From: Corallococcus interemptor
GTDB lineage: Bacteria > Myxococcota > Myxococcia > Myxococcales > Myxococcaceae
DNA: 64,000 bases
Reading direction: 5' to 3'
Assembly: GCF_003668875.1 (NCBI RefSeq)
Contig: NZ_RAWM01000029.1
Location: 18,837-82,836 of the forward strand
The notes below the pieces were generated by a model. It was given only the letters and a program-made list of their open reading frames with translations, was not told the origin of the DNA and did no database searches. Position numbers and translations under genes: made by a program. Positions 52,319-61,430 of this stretch are shown piece by piece; position 1 is the first letter of the stretch; each line of letters begins with the position of its first letter.

Positions 52319-54130
52319 CTACGGCAGCGGCAGCGGACCGCCGCCCTCGGGCAGCGAGCGCGCCAGTTCCACGGCCTTGGCCGCCTGCACCAGGCCGTAG
52401 CCGTACTTCTTGTCCTTGCCCGGCGTCACGGCATCGTCCTTCGCCGTCTTCTCCAGCACCGCGCGCACGTGCGCGGGGCTCAGGTCCGGCCGGGCGCTGA
52501 ACACCAGCGCGGCCACGCCCGACACGTGCGGGGTGGCCATGGAGGTGCCCGACTCGCGCTGGTAGTCCAGGCCGGTGGTGGACACCGTCACCTCCTTGCC
52601 CACGAGCTTCTTGAGCATCGCGCCGTTCGCCATGGACACGGACACCGTGGGCACCCAGTGGTCGTTCGCGGAGCCCAGCGTGAAGGTGCCGTCCCCGTCC
52701 TCCTCCACGTTGTTGCCGATGATGACCGCGCGGGCGCCGGCCTGGATGACGTTGCGCGCCTTCTCCTCGAAGAACAGGTCGCCGCGGTCCACGTACGCGA
52801 CGAAGCCTTCGCAGGTGGCGGACGCACCGCACGCCGAGCGGTCCGCGCCCAGGCCGCAGTCCACCAGCCGGCCCGTGTACGTGCCCTGCGCGGTGTACGT
52901 GAGCGGCGCCGAAGCGATGGGCCCCGACGCCACGGTCAGCGAGGACAGCGACGCCGCCCCCAGCACCGTGGCGCTCAGCACGCCCACGCCCGGCCCCACC
53001 ACGGACAGCTCCTGGCCGGACTGCGAGAAGGTCGCGTGCTCCCCCTTCAGGTCCACCGCGCCCACCGCCATCACCGACGGCAGGTACGCGGCCGGATAGG
53101 CGATGCCCTCCTTGCCATCGTTGCCGCTGGCCGCGACGGACAACATGCCCTTGCCGCCGTCCCAGACCTTCTCGAAGACGAGCTTCTCGGACTCGGACGG
53201 ATCCGGCGCGCCCAGCGACAGCGAGGCAATCTTCGCCCCCTGCGAGTAGCACCAGTCCACCGCCGCGATGACGTCGTCCGTGCGGCCGCCGCCGTCCGTG
53301 TCCAGCACGCGCGCCACCAGCAGCGACGCGCCCGGCGCCACGCCCACCACGCCGTTGGGGTCCTCACCGGGAGACACGCGTCCGCCGGAGCCCGGGCCGA
53401 ACTGGGCCAGGATGGTCGCGGACACGTGCGTGCCGTGGCCGCCGCCCACCGTCACCACGCCCAGGGACTCGCTCTGGTCGGACGCGTCGTCGTCGTCGTC
53501 GACGAAGTCCCTGCCCTTGAGGAACGCCGCCTTCAGCTCCGGGTGCTTGCTGTCCCAGCCGCTGTCGATGACGCACACCTTCACGCCTTCGCCCGTGGGC
53601 GCGCCAATGTCGAAGACGCCGTCGCTGTTCGAGTCCCACACCTGCGGGGCCTGGACCATCTTCAGGCCCTCGGTGTACTCGCCCACCGACCCCTGCGAGC
53701 TGAACGCGCCCTGCCACGACACCAGCGGCGGAGGCGTGGGCAGGCCCATCGCGAACACGCGGCGGTTGGGCGTCACGGAGACCACGTCCGGGCGCAGCTT
53801 CAGCGCCGCGATGGCCTCCGGAGACAGCCGCGCGGACACCATGTTCAGGTTCGGGATGCGGCGCTTCACCGTGCCGCCCTCGCGCTCCACGGCCGCCGCG
53901 ATGTCCGCGGACGCGCCCAGCGCGCTCGCGCTCACCGTCGGCTTGTAGGTGATGATGACCCCGTCCTCCGCCGTGTTCGCGCTCAGCGCGGAGGCCGCCG
54001 TCCTCGGCAGCGCCAGCTCCGAGGTGCCCGGACACGCCTGGGGCTCGATGATGGGCCCGGGCTCATCGCCGCCACAGCCACTCGCCACCAGTCCGGACAA
54101 CCCGAGCCCAAGCCAAAGCCAACGCTTCAT
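52319..54130 (-). CDS. S8 family subtilisin-like serine protease with PA-like insert, lipoprotein
   Basis: A 603-residue exported protease. The leader MKRWLWLGLGLSGLVASGC gives a lipobox (Cys19). An inhibitor-like propeptide (~55-120) precedes the catalytic domain with Asp189 (VIDSGWDSKHP), His232 (GGHGTHVS) and Ser530 (SGTSMATPHVSG). A PA-type domain is inserted between the His and Ser regions (FVAYVDRGDLFFEEKA). This is the arrangement of secreted, self-activating subtilases, here anchored to the outer membrane or released. The ATG at 54130 follows AAGGAG. The protease should degrade extracellular protein, as is common in predatory myxobacteria. Confidence 0.93.
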   Translation of the reverse strand: MKRWLWLGLGLSGLVASGCGGDEPGPIIEPQACPGTSELALPRTAASALSANTAEDGVIITYKPTVSASALGASADIAAAVEREGGTVKRRIPNLNMVSARLSPEAIAALKLRPDVVSVTPNRRVFAMGLPTPPPLVSWQGAFSSQGSVGEYTEGLKMVQAPQVWDSNSDGVFDIGAPTGEGVKVCVIDSGWDSKHPELKAAFLKGRDFVDDDDDASDQSESLGVVTVGGGHGTHVSATILAQFGPGSGGRVSPGEDPNGVVGVAPGASLLVARVLDTDGGGRTDDVIAAVDWCYSQGAKIASLSLGAPDPSESEKLVFEKVWDGGKGMLSVAASGNDGKEGIAYPAAYLPSVMAVGAVDLKGEHATFSQSGQELSVVGPGVGVLSATVLGAASLSSLTVASGPIASAPLTYTAQGTYTGRLVDCGLGADRSACGASATCEGFVAYVDRGDLFFEEKARNVIQAGARAVIIGNNVEEDGDGTFTLGSANDHWVPTVSVSMANGAMLKKLVGKEVTVSTTGLDYQRESGTSMATPHVSGVAALVFSARPDLSPAHVRAVLEKTAKDDAVTPGKDKKYGYGLVQAAKAVELARSLPEGGGPLPLP

Positions 54131-54412
54131 GGGGTGCATCTCCTTCGCCCGGCCACCGTGGAATACCGCGCCGTGTTCCGCCGCCCCCGAAAGGGGGCCG
54201 GAATGAACGGGCCGGCCCTGCGTCCCGTTCCCAGAGCGATTTAAGCATGGTCGCAGGACGACTGCTCGGGCGGCTGTCATGCGCCCGACGGACATCCGGT
54301 GCCGGACCAACGTGGGGCGCTCAACGCTCGGGGGGACATCCCGTCCGTTGTCCGCCATCTGGCCCGGCGCATGACGCACCAGGGCCGTCCCGGCCCGAAG
54401 CTCAGGCGACCC

Positions 54413-56110
54413 TCAGGCGTCGGACGGATCCACGCCGAAGATGCGCTGGGCATCCACGGCATAGGCCGCCAGCTGACGCTCCGTCTCCGCGGCGTCCCAG
54501 CCCAGGAGCGGCGCCATCACCTGCGCGGCGCGGACGGCGGCGGCGCGGCCCTGGTCGCGCGTCTCGAACGCGACCTTGAGCCGTCGGATGAGCAGGTCCG
54601 CCAGCGTCTGGACCATCTCGTGGGTCACGCCCCAGGCGGCCTCGGCGCGGCGGTACGGAAGGCCCTCCACCAGCGGCTCGGCCAGCGCGGGCGTCTCGCG
54701 AGTGAGCGCCCACACCGCGTGCCAGCGGCTGCCATACGCGCGAACCAGGTGCTCGCCCGTGGCCGGGTCCCCCACCGCCTGCTTCGCCGCCGCGAGCTCC
54801 GCGTCCAGCTTGAGGATGTCGCCACCCGGCAGGGGCTGCTCGTGGGTGACGGGCTTCTTGTGCGGCAGGGACAGGTGGCGCTCCACGGCGTTGACCACGT
54901 CGCGGGCCATGACCCGGAAGGTGGTGAGCTTGCCGCCGCTGATGGCCAGCACGCCGGACGGGCTCACGTCGATGGTGTGCTCGCGGCTCGCGCTGCCCGC
55001 GTCGCTGTTGCCGTGGTAGCCGCTCGCGGCCAGCGGACGGATGCCGGCCCACGCGCTGACCATGTCCTCGCGCGTGAGGTTCGCCTCCGGGAAGAAGGCG
55101 TTGGCGGAGGCGAGCAGGTAGGCCACGTCCGCCTCGCTCGCGCGCACCTCGGCCGGGTGGGCGCGGGTGGCCGTCTCCGTCGTACCAATGAGCGTGAACG
55201 CATCCGCGGGCAGGATGAACATCACGCGGCCGTCCACGGGCGACAGCAGCGTGAGCGCGTCCCCGATGTTCAGCCGCGACCGGGGCACGGCGATGTGCAC
55301 GCCCTTGCTGCCGCGCACCGAGGGCCCCTTGCGCTCCTGCTTCGAGTCCAGCTGGCGGATCTCATCGCTCCAGGGTCCGGTCGCGTTGACGACGGCGCGA
55401 GCCCGCACGGTGTGCTCCACGCCGGTGAGGTGATCCACCACCACCGCGCCCGTCGCCTTGCCATCCTCCAGCACCAGCCGCTTCACGGACGCGTGGTTGA
55501 GCACCACCGCGCCGGCCTCGCTCGCGCCCAGCGCGTTGGCCAGGGTGAGGCGGGCGTCGTCGGTGGCCGCGTCGTAGTAGCGCGCGCCGCCCTTGAGCCC
55601 GTCGGACTTGATGCCGGGCTCGGCCTCCACCACCTGCTTGAGCGACAGGCGCTGATAGGCCTTCACGTTCCGGAACAGGGACAGGGCGTCGTACAGCATC
55701 AGGCCCGCGTTGAGCTTCCAGCGCGGCACCCGGGCCCCTTCGTAGACGGGCCAGACGAAGGCCAGCGGGCGCACCAGGTGGGGCGCCAGGTGCAGCAGGC
55801 GGCGCCGCTCGATGCTCGACTCGAAGACGAGCCCCAGGTGGCCATGCTCCAGGTAGCGAAGGCCGCCGTGGATGAGCCGCGACGAACGGCTGGACGTCCC
55901 ACTGGCGAAGTCCTCGCGCTCCACCAGGGCCACCTTCAGCCCCCGCAGCGCCGCGTCCCGGGCAGCGCCCGCCCCCGTCACCCCGCCGCCAATGACGAGC
56001 AGGTCGAAGGACTCGCTCGCCAGGGAGCGCAGGCGGTCAGCCCGTGAAGGCGGGGCGGGAACCTCCGTGGAGGCAGGCAGGGAACGAAGCGCGGCGGATT
56101 CGGAACGCAC
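54413..56110 (-). CDS. glpD: Glycerol-3-phosphate dehydrogenase (FAD-dependent)
   Basis: A 565-residue flavoenzyme that oxidises glycerol-3-phosphate to dihydroxyacetone phosphate and feeds electrons to the quinone pool. FAD motif GGGVTGAGAARDAALRG, SSRSSRLIHGGLRYLEHGH and SGGKLTTFRVMA are GlpD hallmarks. The C-terminal helical domain ends with RIFGVDPSDA. The start is the GTG at 56108-56110, for which no clear ribosome-binding site is seen; the N-terminal ~25 residues are Pro/Ser-rich. No glycerol kinase or facilitator is adjacent, so it stands alone. Confidence 0.93.
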   Translation of the reverse strand: MRSESAALRSLPASTEVPAPPSRADRLRSLASESFDLLVIGGGVTGAGAARDAALRGLKVALVEREDFASGTSSRSSRLIHGGLRYLEHGHLGLVFESSIERRRLLHLAPHLVRPLAFVWPVYEGARVPRWKLNAGLMLYDALSLFRNVKAYQRLSLKQVVEAEPGIKSDGLKGGARYYDAATDDARLTLANALGASEAGAVVLNHASVKRLVLEDGKATGAVVVDHLTGVEHTVRARAVVNATGPWSDEIRQLDSKQERKGPSVRGSKGVHIAVPRSRLNIGDALTLLSPVDGRVMFILPADAFTLIGTTETATRAHPAEVRASEADVAYLLASANAFFPEANLTREDMVSAWAGIRPLAASGYHGNSDAGSASREHTIDVSPSGVLAISGGKLTTFRVMARDVVNAVERHLSLPHKKPVTHEQPLPGGDILKLDAELAAAKQAVGDPATGEHLVRAYGSRWHAVWALTRETPALAEPLVEGLPYRRAEAAWGVTHEMVQTLADLLIRRLKVAFETRDQGRAAAVRAAQVMAPLLGWDAAETERQLAAYAVDAQRIFGVDPSDA

Positions 56111-56180
56111 GCAGGAAGTCTATGACGGGAAGTCTTCCGCCGCAGCGGATTCCAATGCGATGCGTCAAGAGGTCCACGGG

Positions 56181-56207
56181 GTCATGGGACTGGACGTCAT
56201 GGGACTG
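56181..56207. repeat. Tandem 12-bp direct repeat upstream of the TonB operon
   Basis: GTCATGGGACTG occurs twice with a 15-bp period (56181-56192 and 56196-56207), and a related GTCATGGGG follows at 56240. They lie 99-125 bp upstream of the His-rich protein gene, between it and the GlpD start. They may be a regulator site or chance; see findings. Confidence 0.45.
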
Positions 56208-56305
56208 TCTCGCAGCGAGCGGCGGAGGTGGCCTTGCGTGTCATGGGGAGGACGGATAGGGAGGCAGCCGCCTCACCTCCCCCCTCCTGGACGCCCTGAA
56301 ACCCC

Positions 56306-56692
56306 GTGTGGGATTCCCGAGACCGACGAGACCTGGCGTTCCTGGGACTGTGGGTCCTGGTGTACGGGCTCGCGGTGGCGCCGGTGCTGCACGCGGTGGT
56401 GGGCCACGGCGCGGGCCTGGGCGGTCACGTCCACCACACCGCCAGCACCTGTGATGCGAAGAAGACCGGGTGCCCAGACGAGTCCGGCGGAGAGTCCGGT
56501 GGAGCGAAGCAGGGCCATGGCCATCAGCACCTGACCGGCTCGGTGGAGCACCTGCTGGCGGTGGCGGCGGCCTGGACGGTCTTCGTGCCGCCCAAGCTGC
56601 GCTGGGTGTCCTGGCGGGTGGAAGCGGCGAGGAGCCCGGAGTGGTCGCCGGGACAGCGCCTGCGGTCCGCGGCGATGCCGCAGGGCCCATAA
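56306..56692 (+). CDS. His-rich two-TM protein upstream of TonB receptor
   Basis: A 128-residue protein with a first TM segment (~10-32, DLAFLGLWVLVYGLAVAP), a polar loop, and a second hydrophobic region (HLLAVAAAWTVFV). The loop is rich in His and Cys (GHVHHTASTCDAK, KQGHGHQH), suggesting metal coordination. The family is not recognised. The start is the GTG at 56306 with only a poor ribosome-binding site. It precedes the TonB receptor by 159 bp in the same direction, so a role in transport of copper, zinc or nickel is likely by context; this is inference. Confidence 0.65.
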   Translation: MWDSRDRRDLAFLGLWVLVYGLAVAPVLHAVVGHGAGLGGHVHHTASTCDAKKTGCPDESGGESGGAKQGHGHQHLTGSVEHLLAVAAAWTVFVPPKLRWVSWRVEAARSPEWSPGQRLRSAAMPQGP

Positions 56693-56851
56693 GCACGGCG
56701 CACTTCGGACCTCCGTGACTCGCGAGCACGCGGACCGTCTGGCCAAGGCCGGACAGGCCCTGCGTGAGCGTGTGTCTTCGTCCCGAAACCGTCTGTCTTT
56801 CCCCTCGCACGCCCTGGAGCGCGTCCCGACGCGCGCCGGGGACGTGTCCTC

Positions 56852-58906
56852 GTGACCATGTTGCTCATCGCGTTCGCCACGCTCTCGACATGTCTTTCCA
56901 CGGCCATGCCTTCCGAGCAGGAAGCCACGGGCCCCACGGAGACAGAAGCCCCCCAGCAGCGCTCCACCGTGGTGCGCGGAACGCGCCCGGCCCAGAGCGC
57001 CGCCGAGGTCACGATCGGCCGCGACATCCTCGACACGGCCCCGCGCACGAACGCGACGGACGTGCTGCGGGTCGTCCCGGGCCTGGTGGCCTCGCAGCAC
57101 AGCGGCGAGGGCAAGGCCCAGCAGCTCTTCCTCCGGGGCTTCGACGCGCTCCACGGTCAGGACGTGGAGCTGAACGTCGGCGGCCTGCCGGTGAACGAGG
57201 TGAGCCACATCCACGCGCTCGGCTACGCGGACACGAACTTCATCATCCCGGAGCTCGTCCAATCGCTGGAGGTGACGGAGGGCTCCTACCGGGCGTTCCA
57301 GGGGGACTTCGCGGTCGCGGGAACGGTGCGCATGGACCTGGGCGCCCGCGAAAAGGGAGTGGAGTTCGCGGGCACGCTGGGCCAGTTCAACACGCGCCGG
57401 CTCGTCGTGACGGTGCGCCCGGGAGAGGACCCCGGCACCTTCGCGGCGGCGGAGATAGCAGAGAGCAACGGCTTCGGCCCCCAGCGAGGCTACGGCCGCG
57501 CCGCCCTGCTCGCCCAGGCGAACGTGGACCTGGGCCAGGGCGTGAGCGCGAAGGTCCTGGGAGGCAGCTACGTCACGCGCTTCGACTCGCCCGGAGTGGT
57601 GCGCGAGGACGACCTCGAGGCCGGCCGCCGCACCTTCTACTCCGGCTCCTTCCCCCGGCAGGGCGGCACGGTCTCCCGGCACCAGCTGCTCATCGGAGTG
57701 GACCTGCCGCGAGAAGGCACCGCGCGCACGCGCCTGGAGGCCTTCGGGATTCTCTCGGACCTGCGCCTGCGCAACAACTTCACCGGCTACCGCGTGGACG
57801 ACCGGGGTGACGGTCTGGAGCAGACAAACGACAGCACCACGCTGGGCCTGCGCGCCGAGCACCGCCGCCAGGCCACCCTCTTCGGCCGTCCCCTCGCGCT
57901 CGAATTGGGCCTCGGAGGAAGACGTGACGGCATCCACCAGACGCAACGCCGTTACCGCGAGACGGACGGCACCTTCTTCGCGGACGAAGTGGACGCGGAC
58001 CTCACCCAGACGGACGTCTGGGGTTACGCCGAAGTAAGGCTCCCGCTGGGCCGCTGGGCCTTCCGGCTGGGCGGCCGAGCCGACGCGCTGGGCGTGGAGG
58101 TCTTCGACGCGCTCGCCTTCCGGGACCCGCGCTACTACGACGGGCAGGGCTATTCACGCAGCGCCTTCGGAGTGCACTGGGGCGCGAAGGCCGGCGTCGA
58201 GTACGCGCTCACGGACACCTGGGCCCTCTTCGCCAGCTACGGAGACGGCTTCCGCTCCCCGCAGGCGCGAAGCCTCTCCGAGGGAGAGCAGGCCCCCTTC
58301 GTGAACGTGCACGGAGCGGAGCTGGGCACCCGGAGGGAAGGAGAACGCCTGTCCTTCCAGGCGAGCGTCTTCGGCTCGCAGGTGGCGGACGACTTCTTCT
58401 TCGACCACACGGTGGGCACCACCGTCTTCACGGGAGAGACGCTGCGCACGGGCATCTCCGCGGCGTTGCAGGCGCGTCCGTTCGAAGGGCTCACGGCGGC
58501 GCTGAGCGCCACGGTGGCGAACGCGACGGTGACGAAGACGGGCGCGAAGCTCCCCTACTTCGCCCCACTGGTCGCGAGAGCGGACCTCGGCTGGGAGAAG
58601 CCGCTGCCCGCCATCGACGCCATCTTGTCCCTGGGCACGGGCCTGACGCTCATCGGCCCCAGGCCCCTGCCCTACGACGAATACAGCCACACGGTGTTCC
58701 TCGCGGACGCGCAGGCCGCGCTGCGCCGGGGAGCGCTCGCGCTGCGGCTCGACGTGAAGAACCTGCTCAACGCGCGCTGGCGCGACGGCGAGTTCGTCTA
58801 CAGCTCGCGCTTCGACGCCACCGCCTGGCCCAGCCTCATTCCAGCCAGACATTTCACCGCGGGGGCACCACGCGTGGCCTCGCTCACCCTGGAGGTCCAC
58901 CTGTGA
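56852..58906 (+). CDS. TonB-dependent outer-membrane receptor
   Basis: A 684-residue outer-membrane receptor. After the signal sequence there is a plug domain (~45-165) with TNATDVLRVVPGLVASQHSG, FLRGFDALHGQDVELNV and GLPVNEVSHIHALGYAD. The C-terminal barrel ends with KNLLNARWRDGEFVYSSR and a final LTLEVHL. The His-containing plug loop (HIHALGY) is unusual. The start is the GTG at 56852, or ATG two codons later. The stop overlaps the next gene (GTGA), coupling translation to the two lipoproteins. The ligand is unknown, but the His-rich gene upstream makes a metal ion or chelate likely. Confidence 0.92.
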   Translation: MTMLLIAFATLSTCLSTAMPSEQEATGPTETEAPQQRSTVVRGTRPAQSAAEVTIGRDILDTAPRTNATDVLRVVPGLVASQHSGEGKAQQLFLRGFDALHGQDVELNVGGLPVNEVSHIHALGYADTNFIIPELVQSLEVTEGSYRAFQGDFAVAGTVRMDLGAREKGVEFAGTLGQFNTRRLVVTVRPGEDPGTFAAAEIAESNGFGPQRGYGRAALLAQANVDLGQGVSAKVLGGSYVTRFDSPGVVREDDLEAGRRTFYSGSFPRQGGTVSRHQLLIGVDLPREGTARTRLEAFGILSDLRLRNNFTGYRVDDRGDGLEQTNDSTTLGLRAEHRRQATLFGRPLALELGLGGRRDGIHQTQRRYRETDGTFFADEVDADLTQTDVWGYAEVRLPLGRWAFRLGGRADALGVEVFDALAFRDPRYYDGQGYSRSAFGVHWGAKAGVEYALTDTWALFASYGDGFRSPQARSLSEGEQAPFVNVHGAELGTRREGERLSFQASVFGSQVADDFFFDHTVGTTVFTGETLRTGISAALQARPFEGLTAALSATVANATVTKTGAKLPYFAPLVARADLGWEKPLPAIDAILSLGTGLTLIGPRPLPYDEYSHTVFLADAQAALRRGALALRLDVKNLLNARWRDGEFVYSSRFDATAWPSLIPARHFTAGAPRVASLTLEVHL

Positions 58907-59652
58907 AGAACCCGATTGCACTGGCCTTGAGCGTGGCCCTGCTGAGCCTGGGCTGCGGCGACAAGACGGAAGCGGAGCGCCGCACCTTCGCCGTGACGAT
59001 GACGGCGACAGCCCCCACGGCGCCCAACGAGTACGGCTGGACGGTGACGCCCGAAGCGGCGCAACTCTCGGTGGGCTCGGTGCGCTTCTTCGAAGGCCGC
59101 GTCCTGTTGTCGCGACGCTTCGACTGGTACTCGCTCATCGGAGGCACGGCGAACGCGCACCCCGGCCACTACGTCCCCGGCGACGCGCTGGGCGAGGTGC
59201 TGACGCCCCAGACGGTGGACCTGCTCGCGGGCGGCAACCTGGGTGAGGCGAACGCCGTCACGGGCTCGTATGGCTCACTGGAGCTGACGCTCGTGACGCC
59301 CACGGCGGCCACGGACGCCCAGAACCTCCTCGGAGGCCATCAGGCCCACGTGCGAGGCACCGCGACGCACACGTCCGGAGCCACGGTGCGCTTCGACGCC
59401 GTGGTGGACCTGCCCAAGGCCATCGAAGGCGTTCGCTTCGAGCGCGACCTCCAGAAGGAGGCCGGCCACGTGCGCATCGCGGTGGACCTGGGGACCTGGA
59501 TGGACCGCATCGACTTCGCCACCGCGTCGCTTCCGGACGCGGCCGGCGTTTCCACCTTCCCCGCCGGAAGCCAGGCCCAGAACGGCCTGGTGCGCGGCGT
59601 GGAAGACACCAGCGCCTACGTCGTGACGTGGGTGGAAGGAGCCGCGCAATGA
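58903..59652 (+). CDS. Hypothetical lipoprotein downstream of TonB receptor (1)
   Basis: A 249-residue lipoprotein (leader ends SLGC, Cys about residue 18). No family is recognised. The mature part has beta-strand-like repeats with many His and Asp residues (HPGHYVPGD, GGHQAHVRGTATHTSG). Given its position after the TonB receptor (GTGA overlap) it may be a ligand-binding or periplasmic chaperone component. Its stop overlaps the start of the next gene (ATGA). Confidence 0.8.
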   Translation: MKNPIALALSVALLSLGCGDKTEAERRTFAVTMTATAPTAPNEYGWTVTPEAAQLSVGSVRFFEGRVLLSRRFDWYSLIGGTANAHPGHYVPGDALGEVLTPQTVDLLAGGNLGEANAVTGSYGSLELTLVTPTAATDAQNLLGGHQAHVRGTATHTSGATVRFDAVVDLPKAIEGVRFERDLQKEAGHVRIAVDLGTWMDRIDFATASLPDAAGVSTFPAGSQAQNGLVRGVEDTSAYVVTWVEGAAQ

Positions 59653-60479
59653 AGAAGTATTGGCTGATGGGAGTGTCCTGCCTGGCCCTGGTCGCCTGCT
59701 CGTCGGGTCAGGGCAACGTGACGTTCACCACCTACGGGGAGGACTTCATCGAGAAGGAGATCCCCGCCAGCGCCTTCGAGGATGGCTGGACGGTGAAGTA
59801 CACGAAGTTCCTCGTGAAGCTGGGCGAGGTGAAGGTCGCCAACCACGAAGGCGAAACCGCCGCGGAGCAGAGCGCCGCGAAGGTGTACGACGTGCACCGT
59901 CCGGGCCCCGTGAACGTGACGACGTTCAACGACCTGGCCGCCGAGGAATGGGACGAGGTGAGCTACGCCATCGCCCCCTTCACTGACGCCACCGCCGGCA
60001 ACGCGGACGCGGAGGACGTGACGCGGATGAACGCCGAAGGCTGGTCCGTCTACGTCGAGGGCACGGCCACCAAGGGCTCGGCGACCAAGCGCTTCCACTG
60101 GGGCTTCGCCACCAACACGCTCTACGAGCACTGCGAGAGCGAGGACATCGGCAACGGCGTGACGGTGCCCAAGGGCGGCACGGAGACGGTGCAGCTCACC
60201 ATCCACGGGGACCACCTCTTCTTCGACGACCTCCAGTCCACGGACGCGAAGATGCGCTTCGACGCCATCGCCGCGGCGGACAGCACGGGCATCGTCGGCC
60301 CGGACGGCGAAGTCACCCTGGATGAGCTGGGCCTGGTGGACCTGACGTCGCTGCCGTCGGACCAGTACGGCACGGGAGGCGCGGGCAGCGTGCGGACGCT
60401 GCGCGACTTCATCACCGCGCTCGTGCGCACCGTGGGCCACTACCGCGGCGAAGGCGAGTGCTCGCCGCGCGTCCGCTAG
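59649..60479 (+). CDS. Hypothetical lipoprotein downstream of TonB receptor (2)
   Basis: A 276-residue lipoprotein. The leader MKKYWLMGVSCLALVAC ends in a lipobox (Cys17). The mature sequence (FTTYGEDFIEKEIPASAF, VKYTKFLVKLGEVKVANHE) looks beta-rich with an AEGWSVYVEG stretch; I do not recognise the family. It overlaps the upstream gene by four bases and should be co-expressed with the receptor. It ends 15 bp before a hairpin that probably terminates the operon. Confidence 0.78.
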   Translation: MKKYWLMGVSCLALVACSSGQGNVTFTTYGEDFIEKEIPASAFEDGWTVKYTKFLVKLGEVKVANHEGETAAEQSAAKVYDVHRPGPVNVTTFNDLAAEEWDEVSYAIAPFTDATAGNADAEDVTRMNAEGWSVYVEGTATKGSATKRFHWGFATNTLYEHCESEDIGNGVTVPKGGTETVQLTIHGDHLFFDDLQSTDAKMRFDAIAAADSTGIVGPDGEVTLDELGLVDLTSLPSDQYGTGGAGSVRTLRDFITALVRTVGHYRGEGECSPRVR

Positions 60480-60494
60480 AGACCGCCTGACGCG

Positions 60495-60527
60495 GAGGGG
60501 CCGGCCGGAACGCGCGGCCGGCCTCTC
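60495..60527. terminator. GC-rich hairpin between convergent genes
   Basis: GAGGGGCCGGCCG pairs with CGGCCGGCCTCTC (one mismatch) around a seven-base loop. It lies 15 bp after the TonB-operon lipoprotein and 10 bp before the stop of the convergent small gene, so it can serve both. There is no clear T tract. Confidence 0.55.
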
Positions 60528-60537
60528 CCGTTGCCGC

Positions 60538-60729
60538 TCAGCGCTTCGAGGTGTCGTCCCCGCCCGTCATGCCACCGCCGTGCGAAGGCATGTGGGACGG
60601 CGTGTTCGGAGGACGGTTCGGGTTCATCTGGTTGGAGCGGTTGTCCTGGGCGGACTTGTGCTCCGGGCGCTCGGGGTTCTTCGTGTTGGAGCGCTGATCA
60701 TTCGGGCTCGGGTTCTTGTTCTTGCTCAT
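60538..60729 (-). CDS. Small hydrophilic hypothetical protein
   Basis: A 63-residue, strongly hydrophilic protein of Asn, Pro, Lys, Arg, Ser and Gln, with RPEHKSAQDNRSNQ in the middle and a Gly/His-rich end (PSHGGGMTGGDD). It resembles small disordered stress-type proteins. The ATG at 60727-60729 has GGAGG ten bases upstream, which supports it being real. Function is unknown. Confidence 0.65.
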   Translation of the reverse strand: MSKNKNPSPNDQRSNTKNPERPEHKSAQDNRSNQMNPNRPPNTPSHMPSHGGGMTGGDDTSKR

Positions 60730-60945
60730 CGTTCCGCGACCTCCGTGTGTCCGGGCATGGGCGCCCGGACGGAAGGCACGGTAGGGAGACGCGCCCGGGA
60801 AACGCAGGGGCCCAGGGGGCGCTGCACAGTGTCCGGCAGCCATCGCTCGGGCTGCCCTCCTCGCGCCATGAGCGCCCGGCACGCTCGCTTCCGGATGCCA
60901 GCGAACAGGCGGATGCCTACTCCTGACGCCAGGGAGGTGCGGCGG

Positions 60946-61362
60946 GTGAAGACCGTGACCTACGAGCGCAGTGGTCAAACCGACACGGGAGCGCAGGCGC
61001 TGCGAGTGGAAGGCCTCAAGCACCTGCGCGTCCTGGAGCAGGGAGAACCGGTGGTGGAGCGGGACCTGACGCCGGAGGAGATCCACCGGCTGGCCCCCCT
61101 GCTGGAACCCCTCCAGCGAGAGCCCGAACCCGCCACGCTCGGGCCCCCATCAGGAGGGCCGGAAGCGCTGGCGGTCACGCTCGCCTTCGAGGACGAGGAG
61201 ACACCCCGGTTGAGGCTCGCCACGGAGCGGCTGCCCGCGAAGGGAGGCCGGTATGATCGCCTGCTCGCGGAGCTGGACGCCCTGCTGACGGCGGAGCTCC
61301 ACGCGCGAGCCCCCCGCCACGCCCACGCCGTGCTGCCGCATCAGCTGCGTCACGACGAATGA
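60946..61362 (+). CDS. Hypothetical protein
   Basis: A 138-residue soluble protein. The GTG at 60946 has AGGGAGG eight bases upstream; upstream in-frame ATGs lack sites. Recognisable features are a strand-rich start (VTYERSGQTDTGAQALRV), a helical part (LTPEEIHRLAPLLEPLQRE) and a second helix at the C-terminus (LLAELDALLTAEL). No family is recognised. It precedes the DUF2007 gene by 68 bp. Confidence 0.65.
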   Translation: MKTVTYERSGQTDTGAQALRVEGLKHLRVLEQGEPVVERDLTPEEIHRLAPLLEPLQREPEPATLGPPSGGPEALAVTLAFEDEETPRLRLATERLPAKGGRYDRLLAELDALLTAELHARAPRHAHAVLPHQLRHDE

Positions 61363-61430
61363 GAAGGCGCACAGCAGGGGAGCAACCGGGGCGGGTTGCC
61401 CCGGGGGCCCGCATCTGACAGACAAGCAGC

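Noticed and set aside
54131..54412. Possible gene in the 282-base gap between the protease and glpD
   Set aside because: No frame with a plausible start or codon pattern was found; it probably holds the protease promoter.
56693..56851. Possible cobalamin or metal riboswitch before the TonB receptor
   Set aside because: No cobalamin-box sequence or convincing conserved riboswitch core could be seen, only short GC-rich inverted repeats.
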